A stretch of DNA of 64,000 nucleotides from Serratia sp. M24T3 (lineage in GTDB: Bacteria; Pseudomonadota; Gammaproteobacteria; Enterobacterales; Enterobacteriaceae). Made by a program: the position numbers and the translations under genes. Under the pieces are notes generated by a model, which was not told the DNA's origin, did no database searches, and saw nothing but the letters and a program-made list of their open reading frames with translations. The stretch is taken from NCBI RefSeq assembly GCF_000257645.1, contig NZ_AJHJ01000018.1, positions 1-64,000 on the forward strand. The letters run 5' to 3'. Shown one piece after another: positions 1-8,610 of the stretch; the first letter of the stretch is position 1, and every line of letters begins with the position of its first letter.

Positions 1-486
1 TAAGGAAGAAAAGAAGAGAACTCAGAGGGGTTGCCCTGCAAACTTCCCAAAGAGAGGTCTACAGGGCAGAAGAGGTGGTGCCTCACTCAACGTGTCGTTC
101 GATGCTTGATAAGATTGCCGTAGCAACGATATCGGTTTGGTGAACGATAGGCACCTTTTCTACGGCGTCATTCTGATGTTATGAGCGCAAATTGCGGTAA
201 AACCGCCGAGGCATTTATAACTAATTGAATGAGCAACCACAGTGAATATAGCAGGAATCGTGCCAACTTATAATATAAATTTTAAACGTCTGGTTTTAAA
301 TGATTAATTTTTTTAAAAGCTGTTGAGCTGTTTTTTACAGTACTTTTTTTCGCTGTAAAATCCAGCGGTTAGTCTCCAAAGAGAGACGTTTTATCCAGCA
401 AAAAACTGAATCTATAAATATCAATGATTTAAATGTCTCTATTTGGCGACAGATAAGTTAGCCGTTGTCGCCAAACAAAGACAGTA
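1..486. other. Intergenic, no gene recognised; hairpins only
   Basis: No convincing coding frame is visible in this stretch. A hairpin with arms TGCCCTG (32-38) and CAGGGCA (62-68) is followed by a GAGG/CCTC stem, so part of it may be structured RNA or the end of an upstream transcript. The right half is AT-rich. Confidence 0.5.
442..475 (-). terminator. Hairpin downstream of PBP2 gene
   Basis: Perfect 10-bp arms TTTGGCGACA (442-451) and TGTCGCCAAA (466-475) lie directly after the stop of the minus-strand PBP2 gene. There is no clear T run, so it may end transcription weakly or protect the 3' end. Confidence 0.5.
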
Positions 487-2433
487 TTAATGCTCGTCGT
501 ATCCTTCAGTACCAGGTTTTAGTTCGGTCAACTGGCAGGCAGGGCTACTCTTGTTCTTTTCATCCTGACAATCTGTAGCATCATCTTTCACAAATATATG
601 ATCGAGTATCGCGCGCATTGTCGGCCCGGCAACCACTCCATCACCGCCGCCGTTTTCCAGAATCAGAGCCACGGCAACTGTTGGATGGTCAAACGGAGCA
701 AAGGCAGTATAGAAAATATGGTCACGCAGGCGGACCGGTGTCATTTTGGCATTGTAGTTCTGATTTTCACGCAGGCTAAATACCTGAGAAGTTCCCGATT
801 TAGCGGCAATCTTATACGGCGCAGTGTGGAACAGCTTGTAGCCGGTGCCGTTTGGCGCATTGGCCATGCCAAACATCGCATTTTTCACAATCGTCCAGTA
901 CGGTGATTTTGGATCGCCAATCTGCGAGGTTTCCGGCATCTTGAATGGCGTAATGACCTTGCCAAGCTGCATTGAATCCATCAGATGCGGAGTCATGATC
1001 TTGCCGTTATTGATCAAAATTGTCAGCGCCTTGACCATCTGGATAGGCGTGGCAACCCAGTAGCCCTGACCGATACCGACAGAAACTGTATCGCCTTGAT
1101 ACCATTCCTTTTTGTGGACCTTCATCTTCCATTCACGGCTAGGCAGGTTGCCGTAATATTGTTCGTCGAGGTCAATTCCCGATGATTTTCCGTAACCAAA
1201 CTTGCTGAGCCACTCGTGGATACGATCGATACCCATTTCATAGGCGACCTGATAGAAGAAGGTATCCGCCGATTCCTCAATCGCCTTGGTGACGTTCAAA
1301 TAGCCGTGACCGGTTTTCATCCAGTCGCGATAATGGCGATCGGTACCCGGCAGCGTCCAGGTCGGCGCGCCAAAGAAGGTAGTTTGCGGGGTGATAACCC
1401 CGGCAAACAGCGCCGACATCGCCATGTAAGGTTTCACCGTTGACGCTGGCGGGTAAAGGCCCTGCGTCACGCGGTTAATCAGCGGTAAATCTGGATTTTT
1501 CAGCAATGCGCTATAGGCCTTGCCCGAGATGCCGTTAACAAACGGGTTAGGATCATAACTCGGGCTGGAGACCATCGCTCGCACAGCGCCATCGCGCGGG
1601 TCAACCACCACCACGGCGGCACGCTGGCCTTTTAACAGCTGTTCGATATATTGCTGCAGGCCGAGATCTAAAGTCAGCTTGATATTTTCCCCAGCCTGCG
1701 GTGGAGTTTCCGTCAGCAGGCGCACCACGTGCCCATGGTTATCAACTTCAACTTCCTGATAACCGGTTCGGCCATGCAGCTCTTTTTCGTAATATTTTTC
1801 AATGCCCTGCTTGCCGATATCATCGTCGGCCGCGTAGTTCTCGGCCAGCCCCTCTTCAGAAAGCTCTTTGTCATCGCGATCGTTTATCTTGGAAACATAG
1901 CCAACCACATGCGCCAGCTCTGCACCATAAGGATATCTACGCTGTTGATAGCTACTGATAGACACGCCAGGGAAATTGAACTGATTTACCGAGAACCGCG
2001 CTACTTCTTCGTCAGTTAACGCCAGCTTAAGCGGTATTTCATTGAATTTGCGACCGTGATACATGGCGTCTTTGAAATTGGCCAGATCGTCCGGCGTCAG
2101 ATCGACAATCGGGGTCAGTGCTTTGATAGTCGCCTGTAAATCAGGAACTTTGCCCGGGATCACCTGAATCTGATAAAGGGTAATGTTCTGCGCCAGAATC
2201 ACGCCATTGCGATCCATGATCAGCCCACGGCTCGGCGCGATCGGCAGCATTTTAATATCATTCTGATTGGAGCGGGTCTGATAGAAAGAGTGCATGCCCA
2301 CCTGCAGGTGGTACAGGTTGAATCCAAGCACGCCAAACAGCAGCACCACCACCACAAAGGCGATGACAGCACGACGGATAAAGAGCAGGGACTCAGCCGT
2401 ATGGTCGCGGATTTCTTCGTTCAATAGGGCCAT
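487..2433 (-). CDS. mrdA: Penicillin-binding protein 2 family transpeptidase
   Basis: A 648-aa class B PBP that crosslinks peptidoglycan for side-wall elongation at the inner membrane, periplasmic side. One N-terminal membrane anchor (about residues 20-42) is followed by the PBP dimerisation region and a C-terminal transpeptidase. The three active-site motifs are visible: STVK with nucleophile S331, SAD at 388-390, and KSGT at 545-548; the family motif YPP sits just before the serine. Length is close to E. coli PBP2 (633 aa). The gene stands alone: rodA, rlmH and the other usual mrd neighbours are absent, and a secreted-protein gene lies upstream instead. It may therefore be a second PBP2 copy, comparable to the extra PBP2 and PBP3 paralogs known in some Enterobacterales. 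The family call is secure; main copy versus paralog is inference. Confidence 0.88.
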   Translation of the reverse strand: MALLNEEIRDHTAESLLFIRRAVIAFVVVVLLFGVLGFNLYHLQVGMHSFYQTRSNQNDIKMLPIAPSRGLIMDRNGVILAQNITLYQIQVIPGKVPDLQATIKALTPIVDLTPDDLANFKDAMYHGRKFNEIPLKLALTDEEVARFSVNQFNFPGVSISSYQQRRYPYGAELAHVVGYVSKINDRDDKELSEEGLAENYAADDDIGKQGIEKYYEKELHGRTGYQEVEVDNHGHVVRLLTETPPQAGENIKLTLDLGLQQYIEQLLKGQRAAVVVVDPRDGAVRAMVSSPSYDPNPFVNGISGKAYSALLKNPDLPLINRVTQGLYPPASTVKPYMAMSALFAGVITPQTTFFGAPTWTLPGTDRHYRDWMKTGHGYLNVTKAIEESADTFFYQVAYEMGIDRIHEWLSKFGYGKSSGIDLDEQYYGNLPSREWKMKVHKKEWYQGDTVSVGIGQGYWVATPIQMVKALTILINNGKIMTPHLMDSMQLGKVITPFKMPETSQIGDPKSPYWTIVKNAMFGMANAPNGTGYKLFHTAPYKIAAKSGTSQVFSLRENQNYNAKMTPVRLRDHIFYTAFAPFDHPTVAVALILENGGGDGVVAGPTMRAILDHIFVKDDATDCQDEKNKSSPACQLTELKPGTEGYDEH

Positions 2434-2671
2434 TACCGGGGGATTACCTTTCTTGTCAAACGTCAGAGCTTATGCGAAAAATGCGGGGATACAGAAAGTG
2501 CGAAAGGATAACGCTTATCGCTCAGTCCGACCATAAGAACTGTGCTAAACGGCGAAGAGTAATGTTTCTATTTATGAATAAGTAAGGAAAATGCAAAGTT
2601 AAGCCATGGGGCAACAAGCAGCAAGATTTTAGCCCCAAACCCCGGTGAATTGGGCTGAGGCGGCAGGCATA

Positions 2672-3037
2672 TTATTTGGTGTCTATTTTTACACAGTCTG
2701 CGTAAATATAGCCTTCGGTTTCATTGGCAATCACAAAGCTGTTTTGAACGTGAATATACATTAGGTGATTTGCCGTCCCTGCCTTCATTGGCTGATTATT
2801 CTGCCCAATTATATCGGTCAGCTCCGGGCTGGTAATGGTTTTCATTCCGTCTGGCGAAACGGTAAAGGTATTCCCCGCATCAGTGACTCTGGCGTCTTTA
2901 TTCAGGACTTCAGCCGAATCATCGCCATCCGGGCGCTGAATGCTGTGGGTCAAAACGCATTTATAGTGAGTATCCGCAAACGCTGTATAAGAAGTTAAAG
3001 TCAGTAATACCGCAATGAAAGCGACGAGCCTGGCCAT
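2672..3037 (-). CDS. Small secreted protein of unknown function
   Basis: About 121 aa if translation starts at the ATG at 3037. An upstream in-frame ATG at 3085 exists, but the 3037 start puts a clean signal peptide at the N-terminus (MARLVAFIAVLLTLTSYTAFA, cut near residue 21). The mature protein has one Cys near each end, which could form a disulfide in the periplasm. I do not recognise the family. It is a single gene between the PBP2 gene and the terminator of the next operon. Confidence 0.6.
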   Translation of the reverse strand: MARLVAFIAVLLTLTSYTAFADTHYKCVLTHSIQRPDGDDSAEVLNKDARVTDAGNTFTVSPDGMKTITSPELTDIIGQNNQPMKAGTANHLMYIHVQNSFVIANETEGYIYADCVKIDTK

Positions 3038-3143
3038 TGAAAAATCCCAACTAAGAAAAGTGAGCCACATCCTATCACTTGGCAATATTATAGAAAGTAG
3101 GTGGCAAAAAAATAGTCATAAACATTCTCTCAAGAGCTGTAAT

Positions 3144-3174
3144 AAAAAAAGGCCCGCACAACAAATAGCGGGCC
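3144..3174 (-). terminator. Rho-independent terminator of the eight-gene operon
   Basis: On the minus strand the stem GGCCCGC/GCGGGCC (3151-3157 and 3168-3174) is followed by seven T. It lies about 65 bp after the stop of the enolase-superfamily gene, the last gene of the operon. Confidence 0.8.
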
Positions 3175-3238
3175 GCAATAAAGAGTCAATGCAAAAAGAA
3201 TGCTAAAAAATCCAAAATTTATAATAACAAACAAGGCA

Positions 3239-4357
3239 TTAAGCCGTTTTCACTAGAAATTTTTCGATAATATCCATTCTTGGTTCAACGCCTAATCCCG
3301 GACCCGACGGCAGGAAGGCGTAGCCATCGGTAATTTTCACCGGCTCTTTAGCCAATGAACGACTAATTTCACCCGGCTCCACGCAATATTCCATTACCAG
3401 AGCATTTTCAATCGCACAAAGGAAATGTAGTGACGCAGCGGTATTAATATCGGTAGTGAAATTATGATTACACACTTTACGGCCACGGCTGTGAGCATAT
3501 TGCGCAATCTGCATCGCCTGAGTAAATCCAGTGCGCGTCACATCTATTTGAACAATATCAATTTGCCCTTCGTCGATCAGTCGCTGGAAGCCGACTACCG
3601 TGCACTCTTCCTCCCCCGCCGCAATATGTTGGGAACAGCTCTGCGAAACTTTGCCATATCCGGCATAGTCGTCCGGATGCAAAGGTTCTTCAATCCAGAA
3701 CAGGCGATAGGGTTCAAACAGCTGGGCGCGGCGAATGGTGGTTTTAGCATCCCAGGCCAGCCCAACGTCGAGCATAAAATCAACGTCGTCACCTATCGCG
3801 TGACGGATGGCTTCTACGTATTCGATATCGCGTTTTTCATCGAGGCCAAACGGTTCCCAGCCAAATTTAACACCGGTATGCCCGGTATCCACAGCGTGAC
3901 GAGCTCGCGCCACGGTATCTTCGATGCTGAACTGGAACATGTTTGAGGAGTAAACGCGCATGCGATCGCGCATTGCTCCACCCAGCAATTCAACAATCGG
4001 CTTGTCTAACGCTTTACCTTTAATATCCCACAGCGCGATATCAATCCCCGCCATAGCCTGAATAACTGCCCCATTACGACCGTAATAAATTGTTGCGCGA
4101 TGCATTTTTGCCCACAGGCGGCCAGTCTCCAGCGGATTTTCGCCAATCAATAAAGATTTCAGACCGGTGACCATGGTGTGCGAATAAGGTGCTTCAATAA
4201 TCGCTTTAGTGACGTAAGGACTGCCATCGACCTCGCCCCAGCCTACCACGCCCGCATCGGTGGTGATTTTAATCAGCAGGGCATCCTGAGAGCTGTCGGT
4301 GCGCGCTTCAATATTGGGAAGCCGCAAATAAAAGGCTTCTACATCTGTTATTTTCAT
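3239..4357 (-). CDS. Mandelate racemase/muconate lactonizing enzyme family protein
   Basis: A 372-aa cytosolic enolase-superfamily enzyme. Members abstract a proton alpha to a carboxylate and either racemise, dehydrate or cycloisomerise the acid. An N-terminal capping domain is followed by the barrel with VKFGW (K164), a metal-ligand series D197 (LDVG), E223 (WIEEP) and E249 (AAGEE), D272 and a likely catalytic H298 (CNHNF). The His rather than a Lys at the end of strand seven fits the mandelate racemase/acid-sugar dehydratase side of the family. It is the last gene of the operon, 15 bp after the GntR gene. The substrate is unknown; in this operon it could be an amino-acid-derived or N-carbamoyl acid rather than a sugar acid. 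Confidence 0.85.
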   Translation of the reverse strand: MKITDVEAFYLRLPNIEARTDSSQDALLIKITTDAGVVGWGEVDGSPYVTKAIIEAPYSHTMVTGLKSLLIGENPLETGRLWAKMHRATIYYGRNGAVIQAMAGIDIALWDIKGKALDKPIVELLGGAMRDRMRVYSSNMFQFSIEDTVARARHAVDTGHTGVKFGWEPFGLDEKRDIEYVEAIRHAIGDDVDFMLDVGLAWDAKTTIRRAQLFEPYRLFWIEEPLHPDDYAGYGKVSQSCSQHIAAGEEECTVVGFQRLIDEGQIDIVQIDVTRTGFTQAMQIAQYAHSRGRKVCNHNFTTDINTAASLHFLCAIENALVMEYCVEPGEISRSLAKEPVKITDGYAFLPSGPGLGVEPRMDIIEKFLVKTA

Positions 4358-4372
4358 GGCTTAACCTTATAT

Positions 4373-5167
4373 TTATTCTGCCGCAGACGCCGCCCGGCGT
4401 CGGTCAGCAATAATTTTCTGATAGTCCACGTCCAAAGCCTGCACGCGAACGTGTAATTCAATTTCTTGAGTCATTTGCGCAATATCTCCGGCTGCAAAAA
4501 CCTGAGTTAATTGGCAATGCTCTTCTACGATGGCGGCCATGGATTTGCCCATTGTTGACAGCCCGAAAATCACTGTGAGCTGGCGAGCTATCGATTCCCA
4601 TAGATTGCTCAGCACGGGGTTTTCCGCGAAGCTGCACAATACGCGGTGAAAATCGGTATCCGCCGAGGCAAAACCGTAGACATCTCCACGCTGCATCATC
4701 AGTTCCAGCTCTTTGACGCTTGCCTCAAGTCGGGTAATTTGCAGCTTGCCGTTGCGGCCGTTCTCAATCGCGCGACGACAAGCCAGCGTTTCCAGCGGAA
4801 TACGCACGTCGATGATCTGCTCCAGCCGCTGCTGGGAAATATCCATCAGGCGAATACCTTTATACGGCTCGCTGGAGACGATGCCCTGACTCTCGAGGAT
4901 GCGCAGCGCCTCACGAATCGGCACCCGACTCATACCCAGCCGCATCACCAGATCCGGTTCAGAAACGCGATCGCCGGGCAGCAGCAAACCGCGCGACGCA
5001 GCAGAGAGAATGGCGTCAACCGCGTGATCTACCAGCGTGCGAGGTCTGGCCGCCTGCCACTGAACACCCTCCTCGCCAGCGGCCTGCATCAGCGGTGACA
5101 CCTCGGCGTCGGCTTTATTTGCAGACTGTTTGCCCAGCGTTTTTTTTATCACCTGTTTTGCTGCCAT
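4373..5167 (-). CDS. GntR family transcriptional regulator, FCD (FadR) subfamily
   Basis: A 264-aa DNA-binding protein. After a low-complexity N-terminus of about 35 residues, a winged helix (about 45-110) carries the GntR signature LLPGDRVSEPDLVMRLGMSR; the C-terminal all-helical FCD domain normally binds a small carboxylate and metal. It is encoded inside the operon between the amidohydrolase and enolase-family genes and is probably its local ligand-responsive repressor. A palindrome of the GntR type upstream of the RidA gene (11619-11636) is the obvious target. The initiating ATG at 5167 could be replaced by a later one because of the N-terminal extension. Confidence 0.88.
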   Translation of the reverse strand: MAAKQVIKKTLGKQSANKADAEVSPLMQAAGEEGVQWQAARPRTLVDHAVDAILSAASRGLLLPGDRVSEPDLVMRLGMSRVPIREALRILESQGIVSSEPYKGIRLMDISQQRLEQIIDVRIPLETLACRRAIENGRNGKLQITRLEASVKELELMMQRGDVYGFASADTDFHRVLCSFAENPVLSNLWESIARQLTVIFGLSTMGKSMAAIVEEHCQLTQVFAAGDIAQMTQEIELHVRVQALDVDYQKIIADRRRAASAAE

Positions 5168-5208
5168 GATGCTTCCTGATGCCCTTTCCAGGACGAATAG
5201 TTTGGATA

Positions 5209-6591
5209 TTATTGGCTTATCGCCCGAGTGATAAACTGTCCAAAGCCCGGCTCGACCTGGGTCTTGCCATCCTTATAAACCATGACCCCACGGATCATCG
5301 TCATCGCAACCTTACCCTGACAGTTCAGCCCCTCAAACGCGCTCCACTTGCCGAGTCCGTAAAAATCGGCACCTTTTACCGTCCAGACCTGCTGCGGATT
5401 GTAAAACGCCAGATCGGCATCAGATCCTATCCTAATCGCCCCTTTTCGTGGATAAAGGCCGAAAGTTTTCGCCGGACCCGTGGCGGTCATGCGGGCAAAT
5501 TCCGTCAAGCCAAGACCTCGCTTGACGTGCCCTTCGCTAAAGAACATCGGCCCCAGCGTTTCAACGCCGGTCAGCCCCATGCCCGCATCCCAGATGGATT
5601 CGTTGCCCGCCGCTTTTTGTTCCGGCAGGTACGGGCAGTGATCCGAGGCCAACATGTCCACCTCGCCGTCGAGTACCACTGACCACAGCGCATCCACAAC
5701 CGGACGCGGGCGGATCGGCGGCCCGCAGCGCGCGTTAGGGCCAATGCGTACCAAATCTTCTTCATCAAGGATCAGATAATGAGGACAGGTTTCGAATGAG
5801 ACCCGCGCCCTGCCGCGAGCCTTGACGATATTTTTTGCGGCCCGCGCCGAACTGACATGTACTATGTGACAACGCGCGCCGGTCTCCTCGGCGATGGTCA
5901 GTACACGATTGACAGCCTCAACCTCGGCAATTTCAGGGCCAGCCAGCGCGTGGGCGCGAATATCTTTGCGTCCGGCACGGCGCAATTCAGCCCCTGCTCC
6001 GATCAGAATGTCGTGATTCTCGGAATGAATGCCGATCAATCCGTCGAACTCGCGCAACGTTTGCATAGCGCGCAGCAGGCCGTCATCGTCAAGGCGCGGC
6101 AGCCCTTTCGGGTCAGTGGCACCGCCATCGGGATCGCCGCTGCATAAAAAGGCTTTAAACGCGATCGCGCCGGCAGCATCCAGACTCGCCAACTGATGCA
6201 AATTTTTGCCGTCCAACCCGGCCCACATGGCAAAATCCACCGTAACATTGGCGTCCAGCAGGCCGCGCTTCCAGGTGAAATTCTCCAGCGTAGTGGCTGG
6301 CGGCAGTGAATGTGGCATTTCTACCACCGTGGTGACGCCGCCCGCCGCCGCTCCCTGTGTTCCTTCGCGCAGTTCCTGCTCGGGGAAATCGTGCGAACCG
6401 GTAAAGTGCGTGTGTACATCGATGGCACCGGGCATCACGATAAGCCCGCTGGCGTCGATCACCTCATCGGCCTGCGGCAATAGGCAATCTGGCGCAAAAA
6501 TACCGACAATTTTACCCTTGTCGATGGCCAGTTCGGCCCGCAGCTCGCCGGTTTCGGTCACCAACAATCCGCCGATAATCAAGGTTTTCAT
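5209..6591 (-). CDS. Cyclic amidohydrolase, dihydroorotase/allantoinase/hydantoinase type
   Basis: A 460-aa amidohydrolase that should open a cyclic amide or ureide ring. The binuclear metal centre can be read directly: H60 and H62 (DVHTHF), K146 (AFKAF, the lysine that is carbamylated in this family), H189 (IHSENHD), H245 (HIVHVSS) and D317 (ASDHCPY). Length and motif spacing resemble allantoinase AllB and hydantoinases. Its ATG overlaps the stop of the NMT1-like gene by one base, so the two are translationally coupled. No allantoate or glyoxylate pathway gene is nearby, so true allantoinase is not assured; a hydantoin or dihydropyrimidine-like substrate imported by the neighbouring ABC system is equally possible. 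Confidence 0.88.
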   Translation of the reverse strand: MKTLIIGGLLVTETGELRAELAIDKGKIVGIFAPDCLLPQADEVIDASGLIVMPGAIDVHTHFTGSHDFPEQELREGTQGAAAGGVTTVVEMPHSLPPATTLENFTWKRGLLDANVTVDFAMWAGLDGKNLHQLASLDAAGAIAFKAFLCSGDPDGGATDPKGLPRLDDDGLLRAMQTLREFDGLIGIHSENHDILIGAGAELRRAGRKDIRAHALAGPEIAEVEAVNRVLTIAEETGARCHIVHVSSARAAKNIVKARGRARVSFETCPHYLILDEEDLVRIGPNARCGPPIRPRPVVDALWSVVLDGEVDMLASDHCPYLPEQKAAGNESIWDAGMGLTGVETLGPMFFSEGHVKRGLGLTEFARMTATGPAKTFGLYPRKGAIRIGSDADLAFYNPQQVWTVKGADFYGLGKWSAFEGLNCQGKVAMTMIRGVMVYKDGKTQVEPGFGQFITRAISQ

Positions 6592-7541
6592 CAGTTTTGC
6601 TCCTTTATTAAGCTGCTATCTACCAGCGCGGCGTAAGGTGCAGCCTGCTTTAGCCAACCTGCCTGCTGTAGAATGTCCGAGAAGTGGCGAAAATCTTGTT
6701 CCGCGATCGGGGTGGATGAAGCAAAAGTCTGCGAGGCTTGATAGCCGCGGACGGCTTCTATCAATCCTTCGGCAGGATAATCAGGATAGAAAGGCGCGAT
6801 AACCTGGCTCACTTGCTCGGCTGACTGTTCGCACAACCAGTTCAGGGCCAAACCAATAGCACAGTTAAAGGCTGAAAAAGCCTGATGTTTTGCAGCAATA
6901 ATCTCTGGCCGGGCAATATAGGCGCTCCAAGGCACCGGGCCGGTTGCGGCCGACAGGCTTTGCACTAAGGCAAGTTGGCCGCTGGCGATAGTCGGAGCCA
7001 GTGCGTGCAACGAGTGCAAGGCATAGTCAATTTCACCTGCGGCAACCGCTGCAAAATCTTGCTGCGGATTGCCACTGCCGGGGATCAGCTTCAGTTCGTT
7101 TTCACCGATACCCTGCTGACGCAACAACCAGCGAAAACAAAGGGTTGCGGTGCCAACATTGCCAACGTCAATGACCGTGCAACCGCGCAGCGACGCAAAA
7201 CTAAAATCCGGCTGAGCACTCGCAGCAGCCAAATACCACGGATTACCGGCCACCGCAGCACAAAAACATTTAAGCAACGGGCCGTTTTCTTCGTGATTTT
7301 TCATGATAACCATCGGCCCACCGATTGTCAGATCAGCCTCTCCGGCGATAACGGCCGGAACCTGCCCTCCCTGAATGGTGTGGCCGCCGGACTGGGCGGT
7401 AGTGAATTCGATTTTCACTCCTGCGCGGGCAAAAAAGCCCAGACTCTCAGCGATAAAATGCGCACAGTAATAAACTCGCGCCTCACTGGCATCGCCCTGA
7501 TTAAGGCGCAAAGTCGGTAATGCCAAAGGATTACTGCTCAT
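6591..7541 (-). CDS. NMT1/SBP-fold protein without signal peptide
   Basis: A 316-aa protein of the NMT1/THI5-like, SsuA-type periplasmic-binding fold. The family opening (ARVYYCAHFIAESLGFFARA) and the downstream TIGGP and IDVGNVGTAT stretches are visible. The N-terminus (MSSNPLALPTLRLNQ) is not a signal peptide and the start overlaps the upstream gene, so the protein is predicted to be cytosolic. SBP-fold proteins without signals include enzymes such as 4,5-dihydroxyphthalate decarboxylase and yeast THI5, so a catalytic role in the operon pathway is plausible. It overlaps the FMN gene by 11 bp and is coupled to the amidohydrolase. A lost signal peptide in a former transport component is the alternative. 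Confidence 0.75.
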   Translation of the reverse strand: MSSNPLALPTLRLNQGDASEARVYYCAHFIAESLGFFARAGVKIEFTTAQSGGHTIQGGQVPAVIAGEADLTIGGPMVIMKNHEENGPLLKCFCAAVAGNPWYLAAASAQPDFSFASLRGCTVIDVGNVGTATLCFRWLLRQQGIGENELKLIPGSGNPQQDFAAVAAGEIDYALHSLHALAPTIASGQLALVQSLSAATGPVPWSAYIARPEIIAAKHQAFSAFNCAIGLALNWLCEQSAEQVSQVIAPFYPDYPAEGLIEAVRGYQASQTFASSTPIAEQDFRHFSDILQQAGWLKQAAPYAALVDSSLIKEQN

Positions 7542-8610
7542 GACTGGCTCCCATAATGGCTACATAATCCGCGTTAAGCTCGCAGATATCGCTGACCCCG
7601 CACCAGCTGCACAAAGCCGTTATTTCATTGATTAACCCGTCGAGTAAAGACTCAACGGCCTGTTCGCCACCGGCGGCCAAAGCGGCGATTACCGGGCGCA
7701 CCATGACGGCAAGCTCAGCTCCGAGGCAGCGCGCGACCAGCACGTCCGCGCCGCTGCGTATCCCGCCGTCGATGGCGAGTAAACCAGTAAAAGCAGGACC
7801 AATTTGGGCCATCGACTCAACCGGTGTTACCCAGCGCGCACTTTGCCGCAGGCCGATATTTGATACCATCAGTGCCTGTGCGCCAGATTGCGCAGCCAAC
7901 ATAGCGTCTTCTGGATGCAGAACGCCTTTAACCATGACGCTCAAACCTTTAACCGTCGCGTGTTGAATCACGGTTGCCAATTCTTGCCATGACCAGGCAG
8001 GAAATGCGGGTAGCGGATGCACGCCCGCTGCCGTCGAACCGATAGTTTTCCAACCCCGACGCAGTAGCTCGTCGCCAATCGAAAACCCGCCCGGTTGCAG
8101 GCCATGAACCGGATGAACCGGTGCCAGCACGGTAAGAATAATTCCCTGCGCTCCGCAGTCGGCGGCATTAGCCATCAAATCCAAGAGGCGATCCACCGGC
8201 CCGGCGGCACGCAGCTGTAGCCAGCAGTCATCGTGTTCAGCACAAATATCTGCCAACGGGGTTACGGTTTCTTCGGAAACAAACAGTGGCAGCTGCAATC
8301 GCTGGCAGACCCGTGCAATCGGCAGCAATCCTTGCGGATGAAATACCCGATCGCCAGCGAATGCGCCGACCGCCAACGGAGCGGACCAGTGACGCTTAAA
8401 CGGCTGGCTGCTGATATTCAGGCTCTGACAACCTCGCATGACTCGCGGCACCAGTCGATATTGTTGCAGAGCTGCGGCGTTGGCATCGTCTGCGCCTGCA
8501 GGCAAGTCTTTGGGCTGGCCAAGCATGTAGCGAAATAGCGCCTCGCCCAGCTTTTCGCGCGCCTCGATAGCGTGCGGTAAGCCCTGTAAATGGTGATCAG
8601 CTATTTTCAT
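7531..8610 (-). CDS. FMN-dependent alpha-hydroxy-acid dehydrogenase-like protein, catalytic His missing
   Basis: A 359-aa TIM-barrel flavoprotein of the glycolate oxidase/lactate dehydrogenase family. FMN-site features are kept: K228 (MVKGV), DGGIRSG at 281-287 and the MVRP segment near 303-306. The family motif SNHGxRQ, whose His is the catalytic base, reads SNIGLRQ here (I252), and the arginine usually found after the TVD strand is not apparent. The protein may thus bind FMN but run another reaction, or act on a non-hydroxy substrate. Translation is coupled: the start lies 14 bp inside the ABC gene, with CAGGAG as ribosome site. Confidence 0.8.
   Translation of the reverse strand: MKIADHHLQGLPHAIEAREKLGEALFRYMLGQPKDLPAGADDANAAALQQYRLVPRVMRGCQSLNISSQPFKRHWSAPLAVGAFAGDRVFHPQGLLPIARVCQRLQLPLFVSEETVTPLADICAEHDDCWLQLRAAGPVDRLLDLMANAADCGAQGIILTVLAPVHPVHGLQPGGFSIGDELLRRGWKTIGSTAAGVHPLPAFPAWSWQELATVIQHATVKGLSVMVKGVLHPEDAMLAAQSGAQALMVSNIGLRQSARWVTPVESMAQIGPAFTGLLAIDGGIRSGADVLVARCLGAELAVMVRPVIAALAAGGEQAVESLLDGLINEITALCSWCGVSDICELNADYVAIMGASHEQ

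Noticed and set aside
3464-3946. 160-codon plus-strand frame in the enolase-superfamily gene
   Set aside because: Antisense shadow of a complete, motif-rich enzyme gene.
5209-6591. Naming the amidohydrolase allB
   Set aside because: Metal-site motifs fit, but no other allantoin gene is nearby and hydantoinases share the same motifs.
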